From UBA1231 sp045652765 (lineage in GTDB: Bacteria > Bacillota_I > Bacilli_A > ML615J-28 > CAG-313): a stretch of 64,000 nucleotides of DNA. Both the position numbers and the translations under genes were made by a program. The stretch spans positions 1-64,000 of the forward strand of contig JAZOLG010000051.1 of assembly GCA_045652765.1 (NCBI GenBank). The letters run 5' to 3'. The notes below the pieces were generated by a model that searched no databases, was not told the DNA's origin, and saw nothing but the letters and a program-made list of their open reading frames with translations. Below are positions 24,528 through 34,629 of this stretch, one piece after another (positions within the stretch are counted from its first letter, which is position 1; every line of letters begins with the position of its first letter).

Positions 24528-25013
24528 ATGAAAGTATCAGTTATTATGGGTTCAAAAAGTGATTTACCAATCGTTGAACCTGCTGTTAAAATTTTAAAAG
24601 AATTTGATGTATCAGTTGAAGTGAGATGCTTATCTGCACATCGATTACACAATGAATTAATGTCATATGTTGGGGAGTGTAATTCTAATGGTACTGAAGT
24701 AATTATTGCGGCGGCTGGAATGGCTGCAGCCTTACCAGGTGTAATAGCATCTGCAACAATTATTCCTGTAATTGGTGTTCCAGTAAAAAATGATACATTA
24801 GGTGGTATTGATGCTTTGCTTTCAATAGTACAAATGCCAACTGGTGTTCCGGTAGCAACCGTAGCTATAAATGGAAGTAAAAATGCTGCTTATTTAGCAT
24901 TACAAATATTGGCTATTAAATATCAAAACATAAAAAATAAACTATTAGATGCTAAAGAAAAAATGCAAAAAGATGCACTAATAGCAAACCAAGAAATAAT
25001 AGAAAAATATTAA
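24528..25013 (+). CDS. purE: N5-carboxyaminoimidazole ribonucleotide mutase PurE
   Basis: PurE converts N5-CAIR to CAIR. The 161-residue product has GSKSD near the N terminus, LSAHR with the catalytic His, and SIVQMPTGVPVATVAI. SAHR rather than SAHK suggests class I, which needs PurK to make its substrate, yet no purK is in the window. The usual GGAAHLPG reads GMAAALPG here, a small departure. Start ATG 24528 behind GGAGGT; a longer frame from 24501 begins in the terminator. Confidence 0.93.
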   Translation: MKVSVIMGSKSDLPIVEPAVKILKEFDVSVEVRCLSAHRLHNELMSYVGECNSNGTEVIIAAAGMAAALPGVIASATIIPVIGVPVKNDTLGGIDALLSIVQMPTGVPVATVAINGSKNAAYLALQILAIKYQNIKNKLLDAKEKMQKDALIANQEIIEKY

Positions 25014-25025
25014 TTGGAGGTTCTT

Positions 25026-26057
25026 ATGAGTAACAAATATCGTGAAGCTGGTGTAGATTTAGAAGCTGGTTATGAATCAGTAAGATTAATTAAATCACAT
25101 GTTGCAAGAACAAAAATTAAAGGCGCAGTAGATTCTATTGGGTCTTTTGGTGGCATGTTTGATTTAAGTTTATTTAATATGAAGGAACCTGTTCTGGTTT
25201 CGGGAACAGATGGCGTTGGTACAAAACTGATGATTGCTTTCGCATGTGACAAACACGATACAATAGGTATCGATGCAGTTGCTATGTGTGTTAACGATGT
25301 ATTAGTTCAAGGTGCAATGCCAATTTTCTTTTTAGACTACTTAGCAGTAGGAAAAAATCATCCAACAAAAATTGAACAATTAGTCAAAGGTGTTGCGGAT
25401 GGATGTGTTCAAAGTGAGTGCGCATTGATTGGCGGAGAGACTGCTGAGATGCCTGATATGTATGATGTTGATCATTATGACATTGCAGGTTTTTGTGTTG
25501 GTGTAGTTGAAAAATCAAAACTTTTAGATGGCCAAAAAATTGAAGTTGGTAATGTTTTAATTGGTTTACCTTCAACTGGGTGTCACTCAAATGGATATTC
25601 ACTTGTTCGTAAAGTTTTATTAAAGGATGGTAAGTTAGATGTTAAAAAATATTATCCTGAGTTTGGAAAAACTTTAGGTGAAGAATTGCTTACGCCGACT
25701 AAAATATATGTTAAAACTATTAAACATCTATTAAACAAAAATGTTGATATTTTGGGGATGTGCCATATTACTGGTGGTGGTTTCTTTGAAAATGTTCCTA
25801 GAATGTTAAAGGCAGGACAAGGCGTTGAAATAGATGTTAAATCATTTCCACGACCAGAAATTTTTAACTTAATTCAAAAAGTTGGAGACATTCCAGAAAA
25901 GGAAATGTATAATGTCTTCAATATGGGAATTGGTTTTATACTAGCCGTTAATGAAAAAGATGTTGAATCAACAATGAATTTACTAAAAGAAATCAATGAA
26001 CCTGCTTATGTAATTGGTAAAGTAACAAATAGTGGAGAAGTAGATTTAAAATGGTAA
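25026..26057 (+). CDS. purM: AIR synthetase PurM
   Basis: PurM closes the imidazole ring, turning FGAM into AIR with ATP. The 343-residue protein shows YREAGVDLEAG, VSGTDGVGTKL, GGETAEMPDMY and a HITGGGFFENVPR segment, all family hallmarks. I start it at ATG 25026; the in-frame TTG at 25014 is part of the TTGGAGG site. It overlaps purN by 7 nt. Confidence 0.96.
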   Translation: MSNKYREAGVDLEAGYESVRLIKSHVARTKIKGAVDSIGSFGGMFDLSLFNMKEPVLVSGTDGVGTKLMIAFACDKHDTIGIDAVAMCVNDVLVQGAMPIFFLDYLAVGKNHPTKIEQLVKGVADGCVQSECALIGGETAEMPDMYDVDHYDIAGFCVGVVEKSKLLDGQKIEVGNVLIGLPSTGCHSNGYSLVRKVLLKDGKLDVKKYYPEFGKTLGEELLTPTKIYVKTIKHLLNKNVDILGMCHITGGGFFENVPRMLKAGQGVEIDVKSFPRPEIFNLIQKVGDIPEKEMYNVFNMGIGFILAVNEKDVESTMNLLKEINEPAYVIGKVTNSGEVDLKW

Positions 26058-26644
26058 ATATTGCAGTATTAATATCAGGTAGTGGAACTAATTTACAATC
26101 CATTATTGATGCTTGGAACAATAAAGAAATCAATGGAAATTTGAAATTGGTAGTCTCTAATAGAAAAAATGCATATGGACTAGAACGAGCAAGAATAGCT
26201 GGAATTGAAGCAATTCATATCAAAGATGAAGAAAAACTGATAAAGACATTACTTGATAATGAAATTGATTTAATTGTATTAGCAGGCTATCTTGCAATAG
26301 TATCTGATAAGTTAATTGATAAATTTCCAAATAAAATTATAAATATTCATCCATCATTAATTCCATCTTTTTGTGGACCAGGCTTTTATGGTATTCATGT
26401 CCATGAAGCAGCGTATAAAAGAGGTGTAAAAGTTTCAGGTGCAACAGTTCATTTTGTATCAAGTGTAGTTGATGGTGGACCGATTATTTTACAAAGAACA
26501 ATTGATATAAGCGATTGTAAATCACCTGAAGAAATTCAATCAAAAATTTTATTAAATATCGAACATAAGTTAATTGTAGAAGCTGTTAAATTATATTGTG
26601 ACGGCAAACTACAAGTAAATAATGAAAGGGTAGAAATAATATGA
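26051..26644 (+). CDS. purN: GAR transformylase PurN
   Basis: PurN moves a formyl group from 10-formyl-tetrahydrofolate to GAR. The 197-residue protein has ISGSGTNLQ, NIHPSLIPSF with the catalytic Asn-His, and the GATVHFV..VDGGPI segment with the catalytic Asp. It ends in TGA within ATGA, overlapping purH by 4 nt. This is one of only two TGA stops I find in the window. Confidence 0.96.
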   Translation: MVNIAVLISGSGTNLQSIIDAWNNKEINGNLKLVVSNRKNAYGLERARIAGIEAIHIKDEEKLIKTLLDNEIDLIVLAGYLAIVSDKLIDKFPNKIINIHPSLIPSFCGPGFYGIHVHEAAYKRGVKVSGATVHFVSSVVDGGPIILQRTIDISDCKSPEEIQSKILLNIEHKLIVEAVKLYCDGKLQVNNERVEII

Positions 26645-28164
26645 AAAGAGCATTAGTTAGTGTAACAAATAAAGAAAAGATTACTGAATTTTGTCAAGGC
26701 CTAGTTGATTTAGGCTTTGAAATTGTTTCAACTGGTGGAACACTTAAGAAATTAACTGATGAAGGGATTAACGCAATTCCAATTGACGATGTTACAGGTT
26801 TTCCTGAAATGTTAGATGGAAGAGTTAAAACACTTCACCCAATGGTACATGGTGGATTATTATATCGTAGAGATTTAGAATCACATGTTGAAACAATTAA
26901 GGAACATGGTATTAAACCAATTGATTTAGTATGTGTAAATCTTTATGAATTTGAAAAAGCTCTAAGAGCTGGTAAAGAACTTCCAGATATGATTGAAAAC
27001 ATTGATATCGGTGGACCTTCAATGATTAGAAGTGCTGCAAAAAACTTTAAAGATGTTTTAATTGTTACTAACCCTGAAGATTATGAAAGTGTATTAGAAG
27101 CATTAAAAAATAATCAAGATGATTATAATTTCCGTTTAAATTTAGCATATAAAGCTTTCGCAAGAACAGCAGCATATGATTCAATTATTTCAAGATATTT
27201 TGCGGATGTATGTGGTGATCATTTCCCAGACACATTAAACATGACATTTAAAAAAGTCGAACATTTAAGATATGGTGAAAATTCACAACAACAAGCTAAT
27301 AAATATGTTGATTCATATGTTGAAAAATCTTTACTTGACTATGAACAATTACATGGTAAAGAAATTTCATTCAATAATTTGAATGATTTATATGGTGCAG
27401 TAGCATTAGTCAGAGAATTTGAAAATCAAACTGTCACTGCAGCTATTAAACATTCAACTCCATGTGGTGTAGCAATCGCTGGAACTGGATATGATTCATA
27501 TATGAAAGCATACGAAGCTGATCCACAATCTATCTTTGGTGGAATAGTAGCTTGTAATTACAAAGTTGATAAAGCAACAGCAACTGAAATGAATAAGATT
27601 TTCTTAGAAATTGTTGCTGCTCCTGATTTTGATCAAGATGCTTTAGAAGTACTTAAAAAGAAGAAAAACTTAAGAATTTTAAAATTAAATAATTTACATG
27701 TAAAAGAAGCTAAGTATGATATTAAATATTTAGAAGGACAAGTATTGGTACAAGATATTAATCGTAAAATGATTGATGAAATGAAAGTTGTAACTAATGC
27801 TATGCCAACAGAAGCACAACTTTCTGACATGGAATTTGGTATGAAAGTTGTTAAATATGTTAAATCAAATGCTATATGTATCGTTAAAAATGGCGTAACA
27901 CTTGCAATAGGTGGAGGTCAAACATCAAGAATCTGGGCTTTAGAAAATGCAATTCATAATAATCCAGATAAAGACTTTAATGGTGCGGTTTTAGCAAGTG
28001 ATGCTTTCTTTCCATTTAATGACTGTGTACAAGTTGCGGCCAACGCTAACATTGCAGCAATCATTCAACCTGGCGGAAGCATCAAAGACCAAGACTCAAT
28101 TGATTTATGTAATGAATTAAATATCCCAATGGTATTTACAGGATTCCGTCACTTTAGACATTAG
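26641..28164 (+). CDS. purH: AICAR transformylase / IMP cyclohydrolase PurH
   Basis: PurH catalyses the last two steps to IMP. The N-terminal 190 residues form the cyclohydrolase domain (LVSVTNKEKI, STGGTLKKL, LDGRVKTLHP). The rest is the transformylase, with YGENSQQ, KHSTPCGVAIA, FGGIVA and the C-terminal GFRHFRH end. At 507 residues it is full length. It is one of two formyl-folate users in the operon, and its substrate AICAR is the signal family sensed by the leader riboswitch. Confidence 0.97.
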   Translation: MKRALVSVTNKEKITEFCQGLVDLGFEIVSTGGTLKKLTDEGINAIPIDDVTGFPEMLDGRVKTLHPMVHGGLLYRRDLESHVETIKEHGIKPIDLVCVNLYEFEKALRAGKELPDMIENIDIGGPSMIRSAAKNFKDVLIVTNPEDYESVLEALKNNQDDYNFRLNLAYKAFARTAAYDSIISRYFADVCGDHFPDTLNMTFKKVEHLRYGENSQQQANKYVDSYVEKSLLDYEQLHGKEISFNNLNDLYGAVALVREFENQTVTAAIKHSTPCGVAIAGTGYDSYMKAYEADPQSIFGGIVACNYKVDKATATEMNKIFLEIVAAPDFDQDALEVLKKKKNLRILKLNNLHVKEAKYDIKYLEGQVLVQDINRKMIDEMKVVTNAMPTEAQLSDMEFGMKVVKYVKSNAICIVKNGVTLAIGGGQTSRIWALENAIHNNPDKDFNGAVLASDAFFPFNDCVQVAANANIAAIIQPGGSIKDQDSIDLCNELNIPMVFTGFRHFRH

Positions 28165-28175
28165 GAGTCATATAT

Positions 28176-29429
28176 ATGAAAGTACTAATTATTGGTAGTG
28201 GTGGTAGAGAACATGCAATTTGTTATGCACTTTCAAAAAGTAAGAAAGTAAGTGAAATTCACGCAATTCCTGGTAATCCAGGAATCGCTGAACTTGGTAC
28301 TTGCCACCCTGGAAGTGTTGAAGATTTAGATGGGATTTTAAAGTTTGTCGAAGAAAATAAAATTGATATGACTATAATTGGTCCAGAAGTTCCCCTTTGT
28401 TTAGGACTTACAGATTTATTAGAAGATCATAATCATTTAGTTTTTGGACCAAGAAAACTTGCAGCTACTTTTGAAGGTAGTAAAGCATTTTCTAAACACT
28501 TTATGAAAAAACATCATATTCCAACTGCTAATTATGAAGAAGTATCATCAATGGAAGATGCTTTAGAAAAATTAGAAAAATTTGACTATCCAGTTGTTGT
28601 AAAAGCAGATGGCCTTGCAGCTGGAAAAGGTGTTGTTATTTGTCAAACAAAAGCAGAAGCTGTACAAACTTTAGAAGATATGCTTGTTCACGGTGCTTTA
28701 TCAGGCGCAGGTAAAACTGTTGTTTTAGAAGAGTTCTTGACAGGATTTGAATGTTCACTTCTATGCTTTGTTGATGGTGAAACAATTATTCCAATGGTTT
28801 CTTCAAAAGATCATAAACAAATTTTTGACAATAATTTAGGTCCAAATACTGGAGGGATGGGTACAATTTCCCCTAATCCTTTTATAGAAGATGGTATGGA
28901 AGAAGTCTTCAAAGAGGAAATATTAAATCCATTTATGCAAGGACTACAAAGTGAAGGAATTGATTACCGTGGTGTAATATTTATTGGTTTAATGGTTAAA
29001 GATAATCACGCTAAAGTTTTAGAATTTAATGTACGTTTCGGTGATCCTGAAACTCAAGTTATTCTGCTTAGATTAGAAAGTGATTTATATGACATAATGT
29101 ATGCAACCGCAACTAAAACGTTAAAAGATGTTCAAGTTAAATGGAAAAAAGAACATGCTGGTTGTGTTGTTTTAGCAAGTGGAGGATATCCTAATGCTTA
29201 TGAAAAAGGTAAAAAAATTACTGGAATAGACAAACTATCTAGTGAAATTATTATCTTCCATGCTGGAACGAAACTTGTAAATAATGAATTATTAACTAAT
29301 GGAGGAAGAGTATTAAATGTATGTGCTCTTGGAAATTCATTAGAAGATATTAGAAATAAAATTTATCAAGAAATTGATAAAATAGAATTTGAAAAAAAAT
29401 ATTATCGTAAAGATATTGGAATAAACTAG
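28176..29429 (+). CDS. purD: GAR synthetase PurD
   Basis: PurD is an ATP-grasp ligase joining phosphoribosylamine to glycine. The 417-residue protein has the start VLIIGSGGREHAI, KADGLAAGKGV, and the metal site EFNVRFGDPETQ. Site AGGAGT, 11 nt after purH. Its substrate phosphoribosylamine is made by the unusual PurF of this operon. Confidence 0.97.
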   Translation: MKVLIIGSGGREHAICYALSKSKKVSEIHAIPGNPGIAELGTCHPGSVEDLDGILKFVEENKIDMTIIGPEVPLCLGLTDLLEDHNHLVFGPRKLAATFEGSKAFSKHFMKKHHIPTANYEEVSSMEDALEKLEKFDYPVVVKADGLAAGKGVVICQTKAEAVQTLEDMLVHGALSGAGKTVVLEEFLTGFECSLLCFVDGETIIPMVSSKDHKQIFDNNLGPNTGGMGTISPNPFIEDGMEEVFKEEILNPFMQGLQSEGIDYRGVIFIGLMVKDNHAKVLEFNVRFGDPETQVILLRLESDLYDIMYATATKTLKDVQVKWKKEHAGCVVLASGGYPNAYEKGKKITGIDKLSSEIIIFHAGTKLVNNELLTNGGRVLNVCALGNSLEDIRNKIYQEIDKIEFEKKYYRKDIGIN

Positions 29430-29437
29430 GAGGTAAT

Positions 29438-32400
29438 ATGGCTAAAGTACATCGAATTTATGTAGAGAAAAGAATGGAGTTTGCCGTTGAATCAGTAGAA
29501 CTTTTACACAATTTAACTCATCAATTAAAGATTAAATCAATTGAAAAAATAAAAGTTGTAAATCGATATGATGTTCAAGGTGTTAGTGATGATGTTTTAA
29601 AAGAAGGTGTATCGATTATTTTAAGTGAACCAATGGTCGATGACGTTGTTATTGAAGACTATCCATTTGAACAATTTGATGTAGTGTTTGGCATAGAGTA
29701 CTTACCAGGTCAATATGATCAAAGAGCTGATGCATGCGAACAATGTTTTCAACTTTTAACTGGTGAAAAAAATGTTCGTGTTAAATGTGCTAAAATTATT
29801 GCGATAAGTGGAAAATTATCAGAAAATGAAATTGAAAGAATAAAAAAATATTTAATCAATCCAGTAGACCAAAGATTAGCCAGTCTTGACAAAATTACAG
29901 ATTTAAGTGATGAAGAAGTTGAAATTCAACAAGTACCAGTAATTAAAGGTTTTATTGACTTTTCTAAAGAAGAATTGATTCATTACTTAAAAGTAAATGG
30001 AATGGCGATGAATTACGATGATTTGAAAGTTACTCAAGATTACTTTAAAAATGAAGAACATCGTGATCCAACTGAAACAGAACTAAAAGTTTTAGACACT
30101 TATTGGTCTGACCATTGTCGCCATACAACTTTTTCGACAATTATTACTGATTTAAAAATTGATGAAGGTTCATTTAAAGAAATTCTTGTAAAAGATATTA
30201 ATGATTATAAAACATCAAGACATATGGTATATGGATTTGAAACAAAAAGACCTATTACTTTAATGGATCTTGCGACTATTTCAATGAAGGAACTTCGTAA
30301 AAATGGATATTTAGATGATTTAGAAGTTTCTGAAGAAATTAATGCATGCTCTATTGAGATTAAAATAAAAACACCACATGGTGATGAAGATTGGTTATTG
30401 ATGTTTAAAAATGAAACACACAATCACCCAACTGAAATTGGACCATTTGGTGGTGCTGCAACTTGTTTAGGTGGTGCCATTCGTGACCCATTGTCAGGTC
30501 GTGCATATGTTTATCAATCAATGCGTATAACAGGTGCCGGAGATCCTAGACAAAAATTAGAAGATACTTTAAAAGGTAAACTTCCACAAAGAAAAATATG
30601 TAAAGAAGCTGCTCATGGATTCTCAAGCTATGGTAATCAAATCGGTTTAACAACAGGATATGTACATGAGTTGTATCATCCAGGGTATGTAGCAAAAAGA
30701 ATGGAAATTGGGGCAGTAGTTGCTGCTGCACCAAAGGAACAAGTTAAAAGACTTGAACCATTAAAAGATCAAATAGTATTATTAATTGGTGGTAGAACTG
30801 GACGTGACGGAATTGGTGGCGCAACAGGTTCATCAAAATCTCATGAATTAAAAACTACAACAACAGCAGGTGCTGAAGTACAAAAAGGTAATCCAATTGA
30901 AGAACGTAAAATCCAAAGACTATTTAGAAACAAGGAAGTATCAGAAAAGATTATACGTTGTAATGATTTTGGTGCAGGCGGTGTTTGTGTTGCAGTTGGT
31001 GAACTTGCACCTGGACTTACAATTGATCTTGACAAAGTACTAAAAAAATATGAAGGTTTAAATGGTACTGAACTTGCGATTTCCGAATCGCAAGAAAGAA
31101 TGGCTATTGTTATAGCTAAAGAAAATGAAGAAATTATTAAAAAGGCGTGTTATAAAGAAAATTTAGAAGTTGTTAATATTGCAACTGTAACAGATAATAA
31201 CCGTCTTGTAATGACATATAAAAATCAAACAATTGTTAATATTGATCGTGCATTCCTCGATAAGAATGGAGCATCAAGAATACAAAATGTTGAGATTAAA
31301 TTACCAGATTTTAATAGCACACCATTTGATGCAAAAGAATATGAATCATTTGCATGTGCGACAAATGAAGTGTTAAGTCGTTTATCTGTATGTAGTCAAA
31401 AAGGTTTAGTAGAAATGTTTGACTCATCAATTGGAAATGGGACTGTATTATCACCATATGGTGGTAAAACATTAAGAACAGAAACAGAAGGAATGGCGGC
31501 TTTAATTCCAACACTTGGATATGATACAACAACATGTTCAGTAATGAGCTATGGATTTAATCCAAACATTTCTAGTTGGTCACCATATCATGGCGCAGTT
31601 TATGCGATTGTTGAGTCAATATCAAAAATTGTTTCAATGGGAGGAGATTATAAAACAATTCGTTTTTCCTTCCAAGAATATTTTGAAAAATTACTAGATA
31701 ATCCAACAAAGTGGGGTAAACCTTTTGCGGCTTTACTTGGTGCATATCGTGTCCAAAAAGAATTAAATTTACCTTCAATTGGTGGTAAAGATTCAATGTC
31801 TGGATCATTTGAAGATTTAGATGTTCCACCAACACTTGTTTCTTTTGCAATCACATCAGCAGATGTTTCAGATATTGTTACACCTGAGTTAAAAGAAAAT
31901 GGACATGTTCTAGTTGAAGTAACTTTAGAAAAAGATAATTATCATTTATTCAACTTTAACCATCTTCAAAAACAATATGATGCAGTACAAAAGTTGATTA
32001 AAGATAAAAAAGTATTTAGTGCTTATACTGTTAAAGATGGCGGTGTATTAGAAGCTGTTTATAAAATGGCTTTTGGTAATAACATTGGTGTTAATTTGAA
32101 TGAAAACTTGTTTTTAGCATCTTTAACTAATCGAGATTATGGTAATATTATTTTAGAATTAGCTGATGAGTCAAAATTAGAAAATTTAAATTATCGAGTA
32201 ATTGGTTATACTAATAATTCAAATACTATTACATATAAGGATGAATCAGTTTTACTAGAAGATGCTTACAAAATAAATGCAAGTGTTTTAGAAGATGTAT
32301 ATCCAACAAGTGAGGTTGCACCGACAACTGATTTACAAGTTGGTAATTATAATAAGCGCAGTACTTTAAAAGCAAAAGTATTATATGACGAAGTTAATGT

Positions 32401-33193
32401 AGTAATCCCAGTGTTCCCAGGAACTAACTGTGAATATGATTCCAAACGAGCATTTGAAAAAGCTGGTGCTAAAGTTGAATTAGTTGTTATTCGTAACAAA
32501 ACTGAACAAGATATTCAAGATTCTATTCATGATTTAGAAAAAGCAATTAGAAAAGCTCAAATCATGATGCTTCCAGGTGGATTTAGTGCTGGTGATGAAC
32601 CAGAAGGATCAGGTAAATTTATTGCAACATTCTTAAGAAACGAAGTGCTTAAATCAGCAATAACTGATTTACTTGAAAATAGAGATGGTTTAATGATTGG
32701 TATTTGTAATGGATTCCAAGCATTAATTAAACTTGGCTTATTACCTTATGGTAAGATTATGCCACTAACAGATAAAGACGCAACATTAACTTTTAATACA
32801 ATTGGTCGACATGTATCACAAATGGTTAATACTAGAATTGCAAGTGTAAATTCTCCTTGGCTTTCAAAAGTAGAAGTTGGAGATATTCATACTATTCCTG
32901 TAAGCCATGGTGAGGGTAGATTTGTTGCACCAAAAGATGTATTAGATGATTTATTCAACAATGGACAAGTATTTACACAATACGTAGATGAAAATAATGA
33001 ACCTACAATGTTGTCGCCATTTAATCCAAATGGATCAATGATGGCAATTGAAGGTATTGTATCAAAAGATGGGCGTGTTTTAGGTAAAATGGGTCACAGT
33101 GAGCGTCAAGGTGACAATAGATTTATTAACATTTATGGTGAAATGGATCAACTTTTATTTGAAGCAGGCGTGAATTATTTTAAGAAAAAATAA
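29438..33193 (+). CDS. purL: FGAM synthase PurL, large single-chain form
   Basis: PurL converts FGAR to FGAM with glutamine and ATP. At 1251 residues it is the long form that fuses a PurS-like N terminus, the synthetase core (LDTYWSDHCRHTTF, ETHNHPTEI, RDPLSGRAYVYQ) and a C-terminal class I amidotransferase. The glutaminase triad is intact: C1090 in GICNG, and H1220 and E1222 in GHSER. Clostridia and proteobacteria use this form, whereas Bacillus has three separate subunits. It is the only amidotransferase in the window that still looks able to use glutamine. Confidence 0.97.
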   Translation: MAKVHRIYVEKRMEFAVESVELLHNLTHQLKIKSIEKIKVVNRYDVQGVSDDVLKEGVSIILSEPMVDDVVIEDYPFEQFDVVFGIEYLPGQYDQRADACEQCFQLLTGEKNVRVKCAKIIAISGKLSENEIERIKKYLINPVDQRLASLDKITDLSDEEVEIQQVPVIKGFIDFSKEELIHYLKVNGMAMNYDDLKVTQDYFKNEEHRDPTETELKVLDTYWSDHCRHTTFSTIITDLKIDEGSFKEILVKDINDYKTSRHMVYGFETKRPITLMDLATISMKELRKNGYLDDLEVSEEINACSIEIKIKTPHGDEDWLLMFKNETHNHPTEIGPFGGAATCLGGAIRDPLSGRAYVYQSMRITGAGDPRQKLEDTLKGKLPQRKICKEAAHGFSSYGNQIGLTTGYVHELYHPGYVAKRMEIGAVVAAAPKEQVKRLEPLKDQIVLLIGGRTGRDGIGGATGSSKSHELKTTTTAGAEVQKGNPIEERKIQRLFRNKEVSEKIIRCNDFGAGGVCVAVGELAPGLTIDLDKVLKKYEGLNGTELAISESQERMAIVIAKENEEIIKKACYKENLEVVNIATVTDNNRLVMTYKNQTIVNIDRAFLDKNGASRIQNVEIKLPDFNSTPFDAKEYESFACATNEVLSRLSVCSQKGLVEMFDSSIGNGTVLSPYGGKTLRTETEGMAALIPTLGYDTTTCSVMSYGFNPNISSWSPYHGAVYAIVESISKIVSMGGDYKTIRFSFQEYFEKLLDNPTKWGKPFAALLGAYRVQKELNLPSIGGKDSMSGSFEDLDVPPTLVSFAITSADVSDIVTPELKENGHVLVEVTLEKDNYHLFNFNHLQKQYDAVQKLIKDKKVFSAYTVKDGGVLEAVYKMAFGNNIGVNLNENLFLASLTNRDYGNIILELADESKLENLNYRVIGYTNNSNTITYKDESVLLEDAYKINASVLEDVYPTSEVAPTTDLQVGNYNKRSTLKAKVLYDEVNVVIPVFPGTNCEYDSKRAFEKAGAKVELVVIRNKTEQDIQDSIHDLEKAIRKAQIMMLPGGFSAGDEPEGSGKFIATFLRNEVLKSAITDLLENRDGLMIGICNGFQALIKLGLLPYGKIMPLTDKDATLTFNTIGRHVSQMVNTRIASVNSPWLSKVEVGDIHTIPVSHGEGRFVAPKDVLDDLFNNGQVFTQYVDENNEPTMLSPFNPNGSMMAIEGIVSKDGRVLGKMGHSERQGDNRFINIYGEMDQLLFEAGVNYFKKK

Positions 33194-33207
33194 TAAGAGG
33201 TAATTAT

Positions 33208-34617
33208 ATGGGCGGTTTTTTTGGAATTGCATCTAAATCAGATTGCATAATGAATTTGTTTTTTGGTGTTGATTATCATTCTCATTTAGGTACTAAAAAA
33301 GGCGGTTTAGCTGTATATGGCGAAGAAGGATTTAAAAGATCTATTCATAACATTCAAAATTCACCATTTAGAACTAAATTCGAAAATGATATTAATGAAT
33401 TACATGGTAATATTGGTATTGGTTGCATTTCAGATTATGAAGCTCAACCATTACTTGTTAATTCACCTTTAGGTTCTTACGCAATTACAACAGTTGGAAA
33501 AATTAATAATATTGAAGAACTTCGTGATGAGTGTTTTAAAAATGGTAAGATTCAATTTCTTGAAATGAATAAAGGTGAAATTAATCCAACTGAACTGATA
33601 GCGACTTTGATTTGTCAACAACCAACTATTGTTGATGGAATTAAATATGCACAAGAAAAAATCAAAGGTTCAATGAGCATTTTATTAATGTTTCCAGATA
33701 AGATTTATGCAGCTCGTGATAAATATGGCAGAACACCAATCATTATTGGTAAAACTAAAAATGCTATTTGTGCAACTTTTGAAAGTTTTGCTTTTCAAAA
33801 TTTAGGTTTTAAATTTTATAAAGAATTAGGCCCAGGTGAAATCGTATCGTTTAATGCATCAGATGTAATTGTTGAAAAAGAACAAAATGATAACTTGAAA
33901 ATTTGTTCATTCTTATGGACATATTATGGTTATGCTACATCAACTTATGAAGGAATTAATGTAGAAGAGATGCGTTACCGTTGTGGTAAATTATTAAAAC
34001 AAAATGATTCAGTTGAGGCAGATGCTGTAACTGGTGTTCCAGACTCTGGTATTGCCCACGCAATTGGATATGCAAATGAGGCCCATATTCCGTATATAAG
34101 ACCATTAATTAAATATACTCCAACATGGCCACGTTCATTTACGCCAACTAATCAAGCTCAAAGAAACTTAATTGCTAAGATGAAGTTAATTGCAATACCT
34201 GAGCTTATTAAAAATAAAAAATTAGTAATTATTGATGATTCAATTGTTCGCGGAACTCAATTAAAAGAAACGGCAAATTATTTATATGGAGAAGGTGTTA
34301 AAGAAGTGCATGTAAGACCGGCATGTCCACCAATCTTTTATTCATGTAAGTATTTAAACTTTGCTAGAACAACATCAGAAATGGATTTAATAACTAGAAA
34401 AGTAATTGCAGAAATCGAAGGTATTGAACAAGTTAACAATGAATTAGTACAAAAATATTTAGATCCTCAATCAGAAAATTATAAATTAATGATTGAAGGA
34501 ATTAGAAAGAAAATGAAATTTGATTCGCTAATGTATCATAATATAAATGATTTAGTTGAATCAATTGGTTTAGATGCATGTAAATTATGCACGTACTGTT
34601 TTAATGGAAAAGAATAA
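33208..34617 (+). CDS. purF: Amidophosphoribosyltransferase PurF with degenerate glutaminase domain
   Basis: PurF makes phosphoribosylamine from PRPP, normally with glutamine as the nitrogen source. The PRPP site is intact (VIIDDSIVRGTQ), as are GVPDSG and the C-terminal CKLCTYCFNG. The N-terminal glutaminase is not. Active PurF begins its mature chain with Cys in CGVFG; here the start is M-G-G-F-F-G, so Gly replaces the nucleophile. The segments that carry the glutamine-binding Arg, Asn and Asp (RYAT, NGNL, SSDTE) read GCISDYEA, VGKINN and INPTE. No upstream start could supply a Cys. The domain remains folded-looking over about 210 residues. The enzyme is therefore probably ammonia-dependent. 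Total 469 residues. Confidence 0.9.
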   Translation: MGGFFGIASKSDCIMNLFFGVDYHSHLGTKKGGLAVYGEEGFKRSIHNIQNSPFRTKFENDINELHGNIGIGCISDYEAQPLLVNSPLGSYAITTVGKINNIEELRDECFKNGKIQFLEMNKGEINPTELIATLICQQPTIVDGIKYAQEKIKGSMSILLMFPDKIYAARDKYGRTPIIIGKTKNAICATFESFAFQNLGFKFYKELGPGEIVSFNASDVIVEKEQNDNLKICSFLWTYYGYATSTYEGINVEEMRYRCGKLLKQNDSVEADAVTGVPDSGIAHAIGYANEAHIPYIRPLIKYTPTWPRSFTPTNQAQRNLIAKMKLIAIPELIKNKKLVIIDDSIVRGTQLKETANYLYGEGVKEVHVRPACPPIFYSCKYLNFARTTSEMDLITRKVIAEIEGIEQVNNELVQKYLDPQSENYKLMIEGIRKKMKFDSLMYHNINDLVESIGLDACKLCTYCFNGKE

Positions 34618-34629
34618 AGGAGAAAAAAT

